Shown piece after piece: positions 8,645 through 17,457 of a stretch of DNA of 64,000 nucleotides. The position numbers and the translations under genes were made by a program. The notes under the pieces are model-generated. The model made no database searches. It saw nothing but the letters and a program-made list of their open reading frames with translations, and had not been told where the DNA came from. Position 1 is the first letter of the stretch; every line of letters starts with the position of its first letter. The stretch is from JAJDTQ01 sp963422385 (GTDB lineage: Bacteria > Desulfobacterota > Binatia > UBA9968 > JAJDTQ01), in assembly GCA_963422385.1 (NCBI GenBank), contig OY729432.1:1984001-2048000 (forward strand), read 5' to 3'.

Positions 8645-9564
8645 TCCCGCGGAACCGGTATGACTCGGTCCTCCTGATCGCGTTCGGCGGACCCGAAAGC
8701 CCGGACGAAATCAGGCCGTTTCTCGAGCGTGTGACCGCCGGGCGGCGTATCCCTCCCGCGCGTCTCGAGGCGGTGGCGCACCACTACGAGCTCATCGGCG
8801 GCCGTTCCCCGCTCAACGAGCTCACGCGCGGACAGGCGGATGCCTTGCGACGCAGGCTGGCCCGGGACGGAGCCGCCATCCCCGTTTACGTGGGTATGCG
8901 AAACTCGCGCCCGTTTCTGGACGAAACCCTGGTGGAGCTTGCAGCGGATGGCCGCCGGCGCGTGCTGGGGATCATTCTCTCCGCCTTCCGGACCGAGGCG
9001 TCCTGGAGCCGGTACATCAGCGGAGTGGAAGCCGCCCGCGAGGCCGTAGCGGGCGGGGCGCCGGTCGTGGACTACGCCGAGTCCTGGTCGCATCGCCCGC
9101 TGTTCATCCAGGCAGTGGCGGAGCGCGTTGCCGCCACCATCGACCGGATGCCGCGGGCGTCTCGGAACGCGCCGATGGTCTTCACCGCCCACAGCATTCC
9201 ACGGTCCATGGCGGAGGATTCACCCTACGCGGATCAGTTTCGGAAGGCGTCGCAAAGGGTGGCCGAACGGCTGGGGCGGAGCAACTGGTCCCTGGCCTAC
9301 CAGAGCCGCAGCGGCAACCCGCGGGATCCCTGGCTCGAGCCCGACGTGAACGAAAGGATCGAGCAGTTGGCGGGAGCCGGCGAGAAAGCGGTCATCGTGG
9401 TGCCCGTCGGTTTCGTTTCCGACCACGTGGAGGTTCTCTACGATCTCGACGTCGAGGCCCGGCAGCGGGCCCGCGGGTTGGGGATGCATTTTTGCCGGGC
9501 GCCCGCCGTGAACGACCACCCCTTGTTCATCCGGATGCTGGCGGACCTCGTTTCAGGGGCCTGA
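8638..9564 (+). CDS. hemH: Ferrochelatase (HemH/CpfC family)
   Basis: 308 residues, slightly short for the family. It inserts Fe2+ into protoporphyrin IX or coproporphyrin III at the end of heme synthesis. The catalytic His is H185 in VFTAHSIPRSM and the partner acid is E265 in GFVSDHVEVLYDLD, both conserved family motifs. ELIGGRSPLNELT near residue 51 is the porphyrin-side loop. The GTG start overlaps the Rieske stop codon. The sequence does not show which substrate form is used. Confidence 0.93.
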   Translation: MVVPRNRYDSVLLIAFGGPESPDEIRPFLERVTAGRRIPPARLEAVAHHYELIGGRSPLNELTRGQADALRRRLARDGAAIPVYVGMRNSRPFLDETLVELAADGRRRVLGIILSAFRTEASWSRYISGVEAAREAVAGGAPVVDYAESWSHRPLFIQAVAERVAATIDRMPRASRNAPMVFTAHSIPRSMAEDSPYADQFRKASQRVAERLGRSNWSLAYQSRSGNPRDPWLEPDVNERIEQLAGAGEKAVIVVPVGFVSDHVEVLYDLDVEARQRARGLGMHFCRAPAVNDHPLFIRMLADLVSGA

Positions 9565-9717
9565 TCGCCCGGTCCTTTTCGTTTTCCGGCCGTATTGACC
9601 GCGGCGGGTCCTGTCTATAGGATTGCCGATGCGGCATCCTGCGCGCCTTGTTGTGCGGATCAACCGGACGGGACACGCGGTGTCCGGCCGACGTCCATCG
9701 CGCAGGGAGGAGGGATC

Positions 9718-10725
9718 ATGTTCTCCGGATTCCCGGGTTCGCTCGCGGCAGCCGTCTTGGCGGTGTTCACGTTCGCATCCGTCTCTTCGGGAGCTGAAGC
9801 CAGGGCACCGGTCCGGGTCGCCTTCGCCGGCTTCGGCGTGGGAACCGTCGTAACCTGGATAGCCGGGGACAAGGACCTGTTCGCCAAGTACGGCCTCGAC
9901 ATCGAGGCTGTCTACCTCGACGGAGCCGCCGCCGGCGGAGTGCGGTCCCTCCTGGGGACTGACATCGTCGTGACCTCCCGGGACGTGTTGCCTCCGCTGG
10001 AGGCCGTCAGCAACGGCGCCGACCTGGTATTTTTCGGGGGCCACGCGAGCCCCGAAAACTACCGTTTCGGAGTGGCTTCCTATGTCGACCACCTCGCGCA
10101 GCTCAAGGGCAAGAAGGTCGGCGTGTCGAACCTGGGCAGAAAGTCCGACCTGATCGCGCGCGTGGTCCTGCGGCGCGCGGGGCTGGATCCGGTCGAAGAC
10201 GTGGAGATGGTTCCCATCGGCTACTCGCCTCAAAGAGCGGCTGCCATCTATCGCAACATCGTCCAGGGGGCGCCGTTGATTCCACAGGTGGCGGCGGAAG
10301 CGCAACGGGTGGGGATCAAGGTGCTCGATGTGGGCGAGGTCAACCTGGCCACCGATTTGCTGGTCACGACGCGAACCTTTGCCGAGCGGAATCCCGGACT
10401 GCTGCGGCGTTTCCTGATGGCCTATCTCAACGGCATCCAGTATTTTCTCACCGAACGCGCCGACAGCATGCGCATCATGAAAGAGCACGTGACCTTGGCC
10501 GAGGGGGCTTCCCTCGCGGAGACCTATCGCTCCCTCGCGCACCGGCTGGATCCACTGCCCCTGCTTCAGGCCGAGGCGGTTCAGGCCCTGATCGACGCGG
10601 TTTCGGTTACGGATTCGCGCGCGCGGCAGCTCAGTCCCCATCCGCTCCTGGAGTTGGAAGCCCTCAAGCGGTTGGACAGGGCGGGCTTCGTCAAGGGACT
10701 GTACTCGGAGAAGATCAAGCTCTAG
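9718..10725 (+). CDS. ABC transporter substrate-binding protein, NMT1/SsuA-like
   Basis: 335 residues. A signal peptide (MFSGFPGSLAAAVLAVFTFASVSSGAEA) is followed by VRVAFAGFGVGTVVTWIAGDKDLF and KYGLDIEAVYL, the standard opening of binding proteins for nitrate, sulfonate, taurine or thiamine-precursor ABC importers. LKGKKVGVSNLGRKSD is the inter-domain strand. GGGAGGAGGG precedes the ATG at 9718. No permease or ATPase is adjacent, so it is an orphan binding protein or uses a distant transporter. The ligand is unknown. A strong hairpin lies right after the stop. Confidence 0.85.
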   Translation: MFSGFPGSLAAAVLAVFTFASVSSGAEARAPVRVAFAGFGVGTVVTWIAGDKDLFAKYGLDIEAVYLDGAAAGGVRSLLGTDIVVTSRDVLPPLEAVSNGADLVFFGGHASPENYRFGVASYVDHLAQLKGKKVGVSNLGRKSDLIARVVLRRAGLDPVEDVEMVPIGYSPQRAAAIYRNIVQGAPLIPQVAAEAQRVGIKVLDVGEVNLATDLLVTTRTFAERNPGLLRRFLMAYLNGIQYFLTERADSMRIMKEHVTLAEGASLAETYRSLAHRLDPLPLLQAEAVQALIDAVSVTDSRARQLSPHPLLELEALKRLDRAGFVKGLYSEKIKL

Positions 10726-10771
10726 TGTGGTGTCCTGTACAAGCCGTGGACAAGGTGTACAGGACACCACG
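10724..10771. repeat. TAGTGTGGTGTCCTGTACA element with 15-bp inverted arms
   Basis: GTGGTGTCCTGTACA (10727-10741) and its exact inverse complement (10756-10770) flank a 14-base loop. The element begins at the stop codon of the upstream gene. Shorter relatives sit immediately after other stop codons at 16833-16850 and 42732-42750, with a weaker one at 45235-45260. It can form a strong stem and may terminate transcription. Confidence 0.7.
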
Positions 10772-10945
10772 CCAGGAGCCCGTACTGCGCGTCCCTTCTC
10801 CGCCCGGCTTGCCTGCCCGCCAAAAATTGCATTCGGTGCGCATATCCCATAGAATGAAACAACCTCGGGTTTTTCATAGTCGTATGTGTGAGACATCCGA
10901 CCCGGACAGGCTCCCAGGGGCCCGGGCAGACGCGCCTTCAACAGC

Positions 10946-11692
10946 ATGTACACGCTAAAGCTGGCCCTGATCGTCCTTGGGAGCATTCTCCAGAGCATTC
11001 CCATGATCGCCCTCGGGCTCCTGGATCCCTACGGCAAGCGCGTCTATCCGATGTTTCGCTTCTGGTCCTGGTGCGTTCTCAAGATCGGTGGCGTGGGGCT
11101 GCGGGTACGTCTGGTCGGCCGTCTGGATCCGAGTCATGCCTATGTCTTCATGGCCAATCACCAGAGCAATATCGACATTCCGGTTCTCGTGCAGGCGCTT
11201 GCGCCGTTTCAACTGCGCTGGATGGCGAAGCGGGAACTGCTCCGTGTCCCGTTTTTCGGCTGGGCTCTATGGGCCTCCAGGCACATCATCGTCAAACGTT
11301 CGCGGTCAAAGGCGGTGGTGGCGGCCATGGCTGCCGCCTGTGAGAAGTTGACCCGGGGGATTTCCGTGGTGGTGTTCCCCGAGGGCACCCGCAGCACGGA
11401 CGGACAACTGTTGCCGTTCAAGCGCGGTGGGTTTCGGCTGGCCGAGCAGGCCGGTGTTCCCATCGTGCCCGTCACCATCAATGGCTCGGGCGTGCTCATG
11501 AAGCGAGGGGACTGGCGTCTCAAGCCCGGAGAAGTCGAGATCGTCATTGGTGACGCGATCCCCCCGGACGACGTACGGGATCGTTCCCGCGGGCAGATGC
11601 ATCGTGTCCGGGAGGCCATCGATTCGCGCCTGGCGCCCCGCGCCGCGGCATCGGGCGAGTTTTATGAACCTATTCGTGAGGCAGGACACTAG
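10946..11692 (+). CDS. plsC: 1-acyl-sn-glycerol-3-phosphate acyltransferase (PlsC family)
   Basis: 248 residues. It transfers an acyl chain to lysophosphatidate at the inner membrane. The catalytic motif is ANHQSNID (H72 and D77, the HX4D box), followed by WMAKRELLRVPFFGW. The substrate-binding block FPEGTRS is at 144-150, and VPIVPVTINGSG is the third family block. The N-terminus carries a membrane anchor. Its stop codon directly abuts the ATG of the RNase J gene, so the two are co-transcribed. Confidence 0.93.
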   Translation: MYTLKLALIVLGSILQSIPMIALGLLDPYGKRVYPMFRFWSWCVLKIGGVGLRVRLVGRLDPSHAYVFMANHQSNIDIPVLVQALAPFQLRWMAKRELLRVPFFGWALWASRHIIVKRSRSKAVVAAMAAACEKLTRGISVVVFPEGTRSTDGQLLPFKRGGFRLAEQAGVPIVPVTINGSGVLMKRGDWRLKPGEVEIVIGDAIPPDDVRDRSRGQMHRVREAIDSRLAPRAAASGEFYEPIREAGH

Positions 11693-13348
11693 ATGGAGTC
11701 GGTGAGGATCGTTCCCCTCGGAGGCCTGGGAGAATTCGGCTGCAACATGCTGGCAGTGGAGTGGGAGGACTCGGTTATCGCCGTGGACTGCGGCGTCATG
11801 TTCCCCGGCCCCGAGCTCCTGGGCATCGATCTGGTCATTCCGGACATCAGCTACCTGATGGAGCAGGGCAGGATTCCCCGGGCCATCATTCTGACTCATG
11901 CCCACGAGGACCACATCGGCGCCTTGCCCTATATCCTGCGGCGTTTCCAGGCGCCGGTGTACGGCACCCGTCTGACTCTGGGGTTCCTGCGTCACAAATT
12001 GCGGGAGCACAGGCTCGAAGAGTCCACGGAACTGGTGGAAATCACGCCCGGGAAGCGGTTTTCGGTGGGGCCTTTCACGATCGAGGGGATTCCCGTAACC
12101 CACAGCCTGGTTGACTGCATCGCTTTGGCCATCGAGACGCCCATCGGCGTCATTCTTCACACCGGGGACTTCAAGATCGACAACACGCCCATGGCCGGCC
12201 AAAGCTTCGACTTTCACCGCTTTGCGGCCTACGGCGACAAGGGCGTCCTGCTGCTGCTTTCGGACTCCACCAACGTCGAGCGCACGGGCAGTACGCCCTC
12301 CGAGCGTGTTGTCGGCGAGGGTCTCCGGGGGATCTTCAACTCCAGTCCGGGACGCATCTTCATCGCGACGTTCGCCTCCCACATCCCGCGCATTCAGCAG
12401 GTTGCGGAGCTGGCCACCGACTTCGGGCGCAAGCTGGTCCTCAGCGGACGGAGCATCATCAACAACACGGGCATAGCGGCGGACCTGGGCTGTCTCCGCC
12501 TGCCGGATGACGTCATGACCGACAGCCGGGGCTGGCAGGACGTGGCCGACGACCATCTCTGTTTCCTCACCACCGGAAGCCAGGGGGAGCCCCTCTCCGT
12601 CCTGCATCGCGTGGCCTTCGACGAGCATCGATCCATCAGGATTCAGCCCGGGGACACGGTGGTGCTCTCGGCGAGGTTCATCCCGGGAAACGAGAAGATC
12701 ATCAGCAGCCTGATCAATCATCTCTACCGGCGGGGCGCCCAGGTCCACTACGAGCGCACGTCGGAGATACACGTCTCGGGGCACGCCAGCCAGGAAGAGC
12801 TGAAGACCATGATCCAACTCACCCGCCCGCGGTACTTCGTGCCCGTGCACGGAGAGTTCCGCCAGCTCTGCAAGCACATCGAGCTCGCGCGCGCGGTGGG
12901 CATACCCTCGGACCACTGTTTCCTCATGGAGAACGGCGACGCGCTGGAGATCAACGGCCCGGACGCGGTGCGTGTGGACCCGGTGGCAACCGGCAAGGTC
13001 TTCGTCGATGGCAAGGGGACCGGCGACGTGGAAGACATTGTCATACGGGACCGCCGGCATCTGAGCGAGGACGGGCTGGTGGTGGTGGCCATGGCGGTGC
13101 ACCAGCGAACCGGCGAGGTGGCCGCCGGCCCGGATTTGCTGGCCCGGGGGTTCATGCGTTCGGAGGAAGAGGACGACGTTCTGGGCGCGGCCCGGGATTC
13201 ATTGCGGGAGTACATCGACGGCTGCGGCGTGGAGAGGCGTACCGACTCCGCCCAGCTCAAGGAAGGCATACGGCGGTCGCTGCGAAAGTTCTTCGAGAAG
13301 AGGCTGCACCGCCGGCCGGTGATCCTGCCTTATATCATGGAGATGTAG
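11693..13348 (+). CDS. rnj: Ribonuclease J
   Basis: 551 residues, the usual length. It is a metallo-beta-lactamase and beta-CASP nuclease with 5'-3' exo- and endonuclease activity in RNA decay. The zinc motif HAHEDHIG lies at 69-75 (H69, H71, D73, H74). Further ligands lie in VTHSLVD and ILHTGDFKID. The beta-CASP region holds SDSTNVERTGSTPSE and the late ISGHASQEEL-like motif reads VSGHASQEELKTMI, then FVPVHGE. It begins immediately after the plsC stop. RNase J rather than RNase E as the decay nuclease fits a deltaproteobacterial-type genome. Confidence 0.96.
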   Translation: MESVRIVPLGGLGEFGCNMLAVEWEDSVIAVDCGVMFPGPELLGIDLVIPDISYLMEQGRIPRAIILTHAHEDHIGALPYILRRFQAPVYGTRLTLGFLRHKLREHRLEESTELVEITPGKRFSVGPFTIEGIPVTHSLVDCIALAIETPIGVILHTGDFKIDNTPMAGQSFDFHRFAAYGDKGVLLLLSDSTNVERTGSTPSERVVGEGLRGIFNSSPGRIFIATFASHIPRIQQVAELATDFGRKLVLSGRSIINNTGIAADLGCLRLPDDVMTDSRGWQDVADDHLCFLTTGSQGEPLSVLHRVAFDEHRSIRIQPGDTVVLSARFIPGNEKIISSLINHLYRRGAQVHYERTSEIHVSGHASQEELKTMIQLTRPRYFVPVHGEFRQLCKHIELARAVGIPSDHCFLMENGDALEINGPDAVRVDPVATGKVFVDGKGTGDVEDIVIRDRRHLSEDGLVVVAMAVHQRTGEVAAGPDLLARGFMRSEEEDDVLGAARDSLREYIDGCGVERRTDSAQLKEGIRRSLRKFFEKRLHRRPVILPYIMEM

Positions 13349-13358
13349 GCGCGCGCCC

Positions 13359-15587
13359 ATGCAGAAAGGCTCTCGACTCAATCGTGAACTCTGGGGCTCG
13401 GTGATTCTGGTCACGGCCTGCTTCGTCGTGCTCAGCCTGGCTTCCTACAGCCCCCTGGACCGCTCCTTCAACGTCCCGTCGGGTTCACGGGACCCCGTCA
13501 ACCTGGGCGGACTGGTGGGGGCCTATATCGCGGACGTGTTGCTGCAAGGCCTGGGCCTGATCGCCCATCTCCTTCCCGTCATTCTGCTGCTGTTGGCCTT
13601 TCGCCTGTTCCGTCGCGACCCCGGCAGGCTCGGGGCCCTCAAGGTCCTCGGCTACGGCGTGTTGTTCTGGGGTCTGGCCATCCTGGTCAGTCTCGTTCAC
13701 GAAATGGAGTTGGCGCGGGAGAGCGGCGGCATCCTCGGCGGGTTCTCCATGGAGTTCCTCACCGATATGTTCGGCTATGCGGGAACCTGGTTCATCACGG
13801 TTTTCCTGTTGCTGATGGCGGCCATGCTGATGTCCCAGACCTCCATGCTGAGTTGGTGGAGCCGGATCACGGGAGCGCAGAGGCAGCTACGTTCGACGGT
13901 GGTCGAGGGCATGACATCCATGTGCCGGACCAAGGTGGACCGGAAGCCGCCGGCCGACTCCGGGAAGGAGCGGGCATTCGAGGCGCCGCCCATTGTCCTG
14001 GAGGAGGACGTTCCGAATGAAGCGCCCAAGGGCCGCCGGAAGAAGGCCAGAGCCAAGGCCAAGCCCGAAGCCGAGCAGTTCGTCTTTCCCGAGATCACGG
14101 GCGGCTACGCGTTGCCGTTGCTGGCCTTTCTCGACTCCCCGCCGACGGAGAAGGCAGGCATCGACAAAGCCACCCTGGAAGCCAATTCCCTGATGCTCCA
14201 GCGAAAGCTCCAGGACTTCGGCATCGAGGGCGAAGTCCTGGCGGTGCGGCCCGGGCCGGTCATCACGGTGTACGAATTCCGGCCGGCTCCCGGTGTCATG
14301 GTGCGCCGGATCGTGGGCGTGGCGGACGATCTCGCCATGGCCCTCAGCGCCGTCAGCATCCGTATCCTGGCGCCGATCCCGGGAGAGTCCGTGGTCGGCA
14401 TCGAAGTGCCCAATACCCGGCGTGAAACGGTCCATCTGAGAGAGATTCTGGAAGATCCGGTCTACGCCGACTCCGATTCGAGCCTGCCCCTGGCCTTGGG
14501 CAAGGATATCGCCGGAGCGCCCTTCGCCACGGATCTGTCCCGCATGCCGCATTTGCTGGTGGCCGGCGCTACCGGGACGGGCAAGTCCGTGTCCCTGAAC
14601 TCGATGATTCTGAGCATCCTGTACAAGGCCACCCCGGATGATGTCCGCTTCATCATGATCGATCCCAAGATGCTCGAGCTGACGCCCTACGAAGGACTGC
14701 CGCATCTTCTGACACCGGTGGTGACCGATCCCAAGGAGGCCCGGGCCGCGCTGTTCTGGGCGGTGGAGGAGATGGACCGCCGCTACCGGCTGATGCGCGA
14801 CAAGGGTGCCCGCAACATCGACAACTACAACCGGATCCTGGAACGGGAACCACCACCGGACAAGACCCGGACCGGTGAGGAGAATCCGGAGACAGGTGGA
14901 AGGCTCGACGGCGGCGAGGATCTGGAGCACGAACGGATGCCGCGGGTGGTGATCCTCATCGACGAGCTGGCGGACCTGATGATGTCCGTGGGCCGGGACA
15001 TCGAGGAGCACATCACGCGTCTGGCCCAGAAGGCCCGGGCGGCGGGGATCCACATGGTCCTGGCGACCCAGCGGCCGTCGGTGGACGTGATCACCGGATT
15101 GATCAAGGCCAATTTTCCGGCGCGGGTCTCGTTTCAGGTGACTTCGCGAGTCGATTCACGCACTATTCTGGACGGTATGGGGGCCGAGCAACTCCTGGGT
15201 AACGGGGACCTGCTCTTCCTGCCTCCCGGCACGGCCCGGTTGATACGGCTCCACGGTCCCTTCGTCTCGGACAAGGAAGTCCGCAAGGTCACCGATTTCA
15301 TCAAGCAGCAGGGCCGGCCTCAATACCGCCCGGAGATTCTCGAGGCGGCGGTGTCGGGGAACGGGGAGCTTGGCGGCCTGGATGACGACTACGACGAGAT
15401 GTACGACCAGGCCGTCGCGGTGATCACCGAGACGCGCCAAGCGTCCATATCCATGATACAGCGGCGCCTGAGGGTAGGATACAACCGGGCCGCGCGAATG
15501 ATCGAGAAGATGGAACGGGATGGCGTGGTGGGGCCGCCGGACGGGGCCAAGCCGCGTGAGGTGCTGGCGCAGAAGATCGAGGAGTAG
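13359..15587 (+). CDS. ftsK: DNA translocase FtsK/SpoIIIE
   Basis: 742 residues. It pumps DNA through the division septum and aligns it for XerCD. Four hydrophobic segments lie in the first 165 residues, then a short basic linker. Walker A GATGTGKS is at 403-410 and Walker B VVILIDELADLMM at 530-542. The C-terminal winged-helix gamma domain (ETRQASISMIQRRLRVGYNRA and onward) reads polar DNA motifs. An acidic, low-complexity stretch at about 500-526 separates the two Walker motifs and looks like a lineage-specific insertion. It starts 10 bases after the RNase J gene, and lolA follows. Confidence 0.96.
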   Translation: MQKGSRLNRELWGSVILVTACFVVLSLASYSPLDRSFNVPSGSRDPVNLGGLVGAYIADVLLQGLGLIAHLLPVILLLLAFRLFRRDPGRLGALKVLGYGVLFWGLAILVSLVHEMELARESGGILGGFSMEFLTDMFGYAGTWFITVFLLLMAAMLMSQTSMLSWWSRITGAQRQLRSTVVEGMTSMCRTKVDRKPPADSGKERAFEAPPIVLEEDVPNEAPKGRRKKARAKAKPEAEQFVFPEITGGYALPLLAFLDSPPTEKAGIDKATLEANSLMLQRKLQDFGIEGEVLAVRPGPVITVYEFRPAPGVMVRRIVGVADDLAMALSAVSIRILAPIPGESVVGIEVPNTRRETVHLREILEDPVYADSDSSLPLALGKDIAGAPFATDLSRMPHLLVAGATGTGKSVSLNSMILSILYKATPDDVRFIMIDPKMLELTPYEGLPHLLTPVVTDPKEARAALFWAVEEMDRRYRLMRDKGARNIDNYNRILEREPPPDKTRTGEENPETGGRLDGGEDLEHERMPRVVILIDELADLMMSVGRDIEEHITRLAQKARAAGIHMVLATQRPSVDVITGLIKANFPARVSFQVTSRVDSRTILDGMGAEQLLGNGDLLFLPPGTARLIRLHGPFVSDKEVRKVTDFIKQQGRPQYRPEILEAAVSGNGELGGLDDDYDEMYDQAVAVITETRQASISMIQRRLRVGYNRAARMIEKMERDGVVGPPDGAKPREVLAQKIEE

Positions 15588-15646
15588 CCTGCTATGGAGA
15601 CGACGATGGCCTTCAAGCGCCCCGTGGCAGTCGGGGCCGGCTCCGA

Positions 15647-16297
15647 ATGAGACGGGCTTACGCCGTTCTCGCGGGGGCGGTTCTGTGCGCGGCGGCGACG
15701 CCGGGCGCGCGCGCGCAAGACGCCCACGACGTCGTCAGGGAAGTTCAGCGACGCTACGACGAAACCAGGGAATACAGCGCGGATTTCCGGCAGACCACCG
15801 AGTACCGTACGCTGAACCGGCGCGTTGAAGGTGAAGGCCGCGTTTTCTTCAGCAAGCCGGCGAAGATGCTGTGGCGCTACCAGGAGCCCGACGGCCAGTT
15901 CGTGCTGTCCGACGGCAAGCACCTCTACTTCTATCAACCCGCCGAACGGCAGGTCATCAAGACCGCCCTCGGGTCGGTGTTTCGCTCGGACCTCCCGCTT
16001 TCCTTCCTGCTGGGTATCGGCGAGCTGGAACGCGATTTCCGGTCCGAGTTGATGGATTCCACGGAGGATGGGCGCCGGCTGAAGCTTTTCCCCAGGAAGG
16101 CCGATTCCGGCGTTCGCGAGATTCATCTGACCGTCGATCCCGGCAACCACGATATCCGGCAGGTGCTCATCGAGGACGGAGGCGGCAACCGGTGGTCTTT
16201 CCGCTTCGAAAACATCCGGCGCGAGGTGGGGTTTGATCCGTCCCTCTTCCAGTTGGAAGTACCGCAAGGCATTGATATCGTTGAATTTGGCTCCTAG
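15647..16297 (+). CDS. lolA: Outer-membrane lipoprotein carrier protein LolA
   Basis: 216 residues with signal peptide MRRAYAVLAGAVLCAAATPGARAQ. The mature part starts DVVREVQRRYDETREYSADFRQTTE and contains GRVFFSKPAKMLWRYQEPDGQFVLSDG, the classic LolA core. It ferries lipoproteins across the periplasm from LolCDE to LolB, and its presence implies an outer membrane. It follows ftsK, an arrangement also seen in enterobacteria and other Proteobacteria. A bulged hairpin follows the gene. Confidence 0.93.
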   Translation: MRRAYAVLAGAVLCAAATPGARAQDAHDVVREVQRRYDETREYSADFRQTTEYRTLNRRVEGEGRVFFSKPAKMLWRYQEPDGQFVLSDGKHLYFYQPAERQVIKTALGSVFRSDLPLSFLLGIGELERDFRSELMDSTEDGRRLKLFPRKADSGVREIHLTVDPGNHDIRQVLIEDGGGNRWSFRFENIRREVGFDPSLFQLEVPQGIDIVEFGS

Positions 16298-16301
16298 TCC
16301 T

Positions 16302-16339
16302 CCGTCTCGGTAGCTAACCGGCGGCTACCGCGGAGACGG
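16302..16339 (+). terminator. Hairpin after lolA
   Basis: CCGTCTCGGTAGC (16302-16314) pairs with GCTACCG...AGACGG (16324-16339), leaving a 3-base bulge in the right arm. It starts 5 bases past the lolA stop. There is no clear T-run, so termination is inferred from position and stem strength. Confidence 0.5.
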
Positions 16340-16407
16340 CCCCGTATCATGTGGTTGACTCCGCCGTCGATTAGTGTTGAATTGAGTCTCTTCCAGGAGA
16401 GACAAAC

Positions 16408-16833
16408 ATGAGGAAAGACGTTTTGAAGAAGTTTCGGGAGACCCTTCTCGGAATGAAGGTGCAGCTTCTGGAGGACCTCCCGGATCGGCTCAAGCACGAG
16501 GTGGAGAGTTCCAAGGACGAGGGACGCGATACCTACGATCTGGCCAGCGACGAGCGGGACCGTGAGATCAACATGATACTCAACGATCGCGAGAGAACGA
16601 AATTGATGGCCATCGAGGACGCGCTGCTTCGGCTCGGCGACGGTTCCTACGGTATCTGCGATGAATGCGGCGAGGAGATCGGCGTCGGTCGGCTCAAGGT
16701 GATGCCGTTTACGCGTTTGTGCGTGCGGTGCCAGGAAGAGTTGGAGAAAGAAACTCGCATGATGAAGAGTTTCGACGATGACCGGACACTGCGCCGGCTC
16801 CCGACGACGGATACGGAAGAGGAAAGCTACTAG
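16408..16833 (+). CDS. DksA/TraR-family C4 zinc finger regulator
   Basis: 141 residues. The zinc site is C84, C87, C105 and C108 in CDECGEEI...CVRC. An N-terminal coiled coil carries YDLASDERDREIN, in the place where DksA presents acidic tip residues to the RNA polymerase secondary channel. Length and layout suit DksA, a cofactor of ppGpp in the stringent response. A TraR/YocK-like relative with another role cannot be excluded. GAGAGACAAAC precedes the ATG at a plausible distance. The gene stands alone between lolA and a cupin gene. Confidence 0.9.
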   Translation: MRKDVLKKFRETLLGMKVQLLEDLPDRLKHEVESSKDEGRDTYDLASDERDREINMILNDRERTKLMAIEDALLRLGDGSYGICDECGEEIGVGRLKVMPFTRLCVRCQEELEKETRMMKSFDDDRTLRRLPTTDTEEESY

Positions 16834-16850
16834 GGTCCTGTACAGGACCC
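16833..16850. repeat. Perfect 18-bp palindrome GGGTCCTGTACAGGACCC
   Basis: It begins one base after the start of the TAG stop codon of the DksA-like gene and is followed by CACAGACGCTACGCCAGG. The centre CCTGTACAGG and the downstream ACGCCAGG are shared with the element at 10724-10771, so it appears to be a collapsed copy of that repeat. Confidence 0.65.
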
Positions 16851-16932
16851 CACAGACGCTACGCCAGGTCCTGATCGCACCTTTCACCCGTCGATAGAGG
16901 ACACGACGCCTGCCGCGTCCGAGGAAGATGCC

Positions 16933-17331
16933 ATGAAGTACTTCTTTTCCAGGGACGAAGCCGAAGTCGTGCGCATCCACGGCGAGGCGCCCCGTACCCT
17001 CTATCCGTGCGTCGAGCCGGCCACGACCGGGACCCGTCACTTCTCCATGGGCCTGCAGGAGGTCGATCCTCACAGCGAGATCCCCCTGCACTCGCACGAA
17101 GAAGCCGAAGAGATCCTCTTCGTCATCAGCGGTCGGGCCACGGCCACGGTGGATGACGAAACCGCGGAGATCGTGTCCGGCTCCGTCGTGTTCATACCGC
17201 CCCGAACCAACCACGGATTCGTCAATAACGGAGATGAGCCGCTGTGGCTGACGTGGACCTTCTCACCCCAGGGCTTTGAGGGTTACATCCGCGGTGTGGC
17301 TCAAGGTACCGTGCAGCTCAAGACCGTCTAG
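16933..17331 (+). CDS. Cupin-domain protein
   Basis: 132 residues, a single small beta-barrel. Metal-binding motif 1 is IPLHSHEEAEEILFVISG (two His and one Glu). Motif 2 is VVFIPPRTNHGFVNNG, supplying the third His, with the proline that is typical there. No signal peptide is seen. Such proteins can be isomerases, dioxygenases or sugar-binding sensors, and the sequence does not say which. CCGAGGAAG lies just upstream of the ATG. Confidence 0.85.
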   Translation: MKYFFSRDEAEVVRIHGEAPRTLYPCVEPATTGTRHFSMGLQEVDPHSEIPLHSHEEAEEILFVISGRATATVDDETAEIVSGSVVFIPPRTNHGFVNNGDEPLWLTWTFSPQGFEGYIRGVAQGTVQLKTV

Positions 17332-17457
17332 CCCAAGCGGACACCATCGGTTCCCTCCGGCCGGCGGAACTCATGCGACGGGCGCCGGCACTCTTTTCCG
17401 AATGCGTTCAGAAGGCGTCGGTCCGTGAGTATCCACACATGATCGGAAGGAGGCTCC

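Noticed and set aside
11306..13102. 598-codon minus-strand open frame over RNase J
   Set aside because: Antisense shadow; RNase J motifs are intact on the plus strand.
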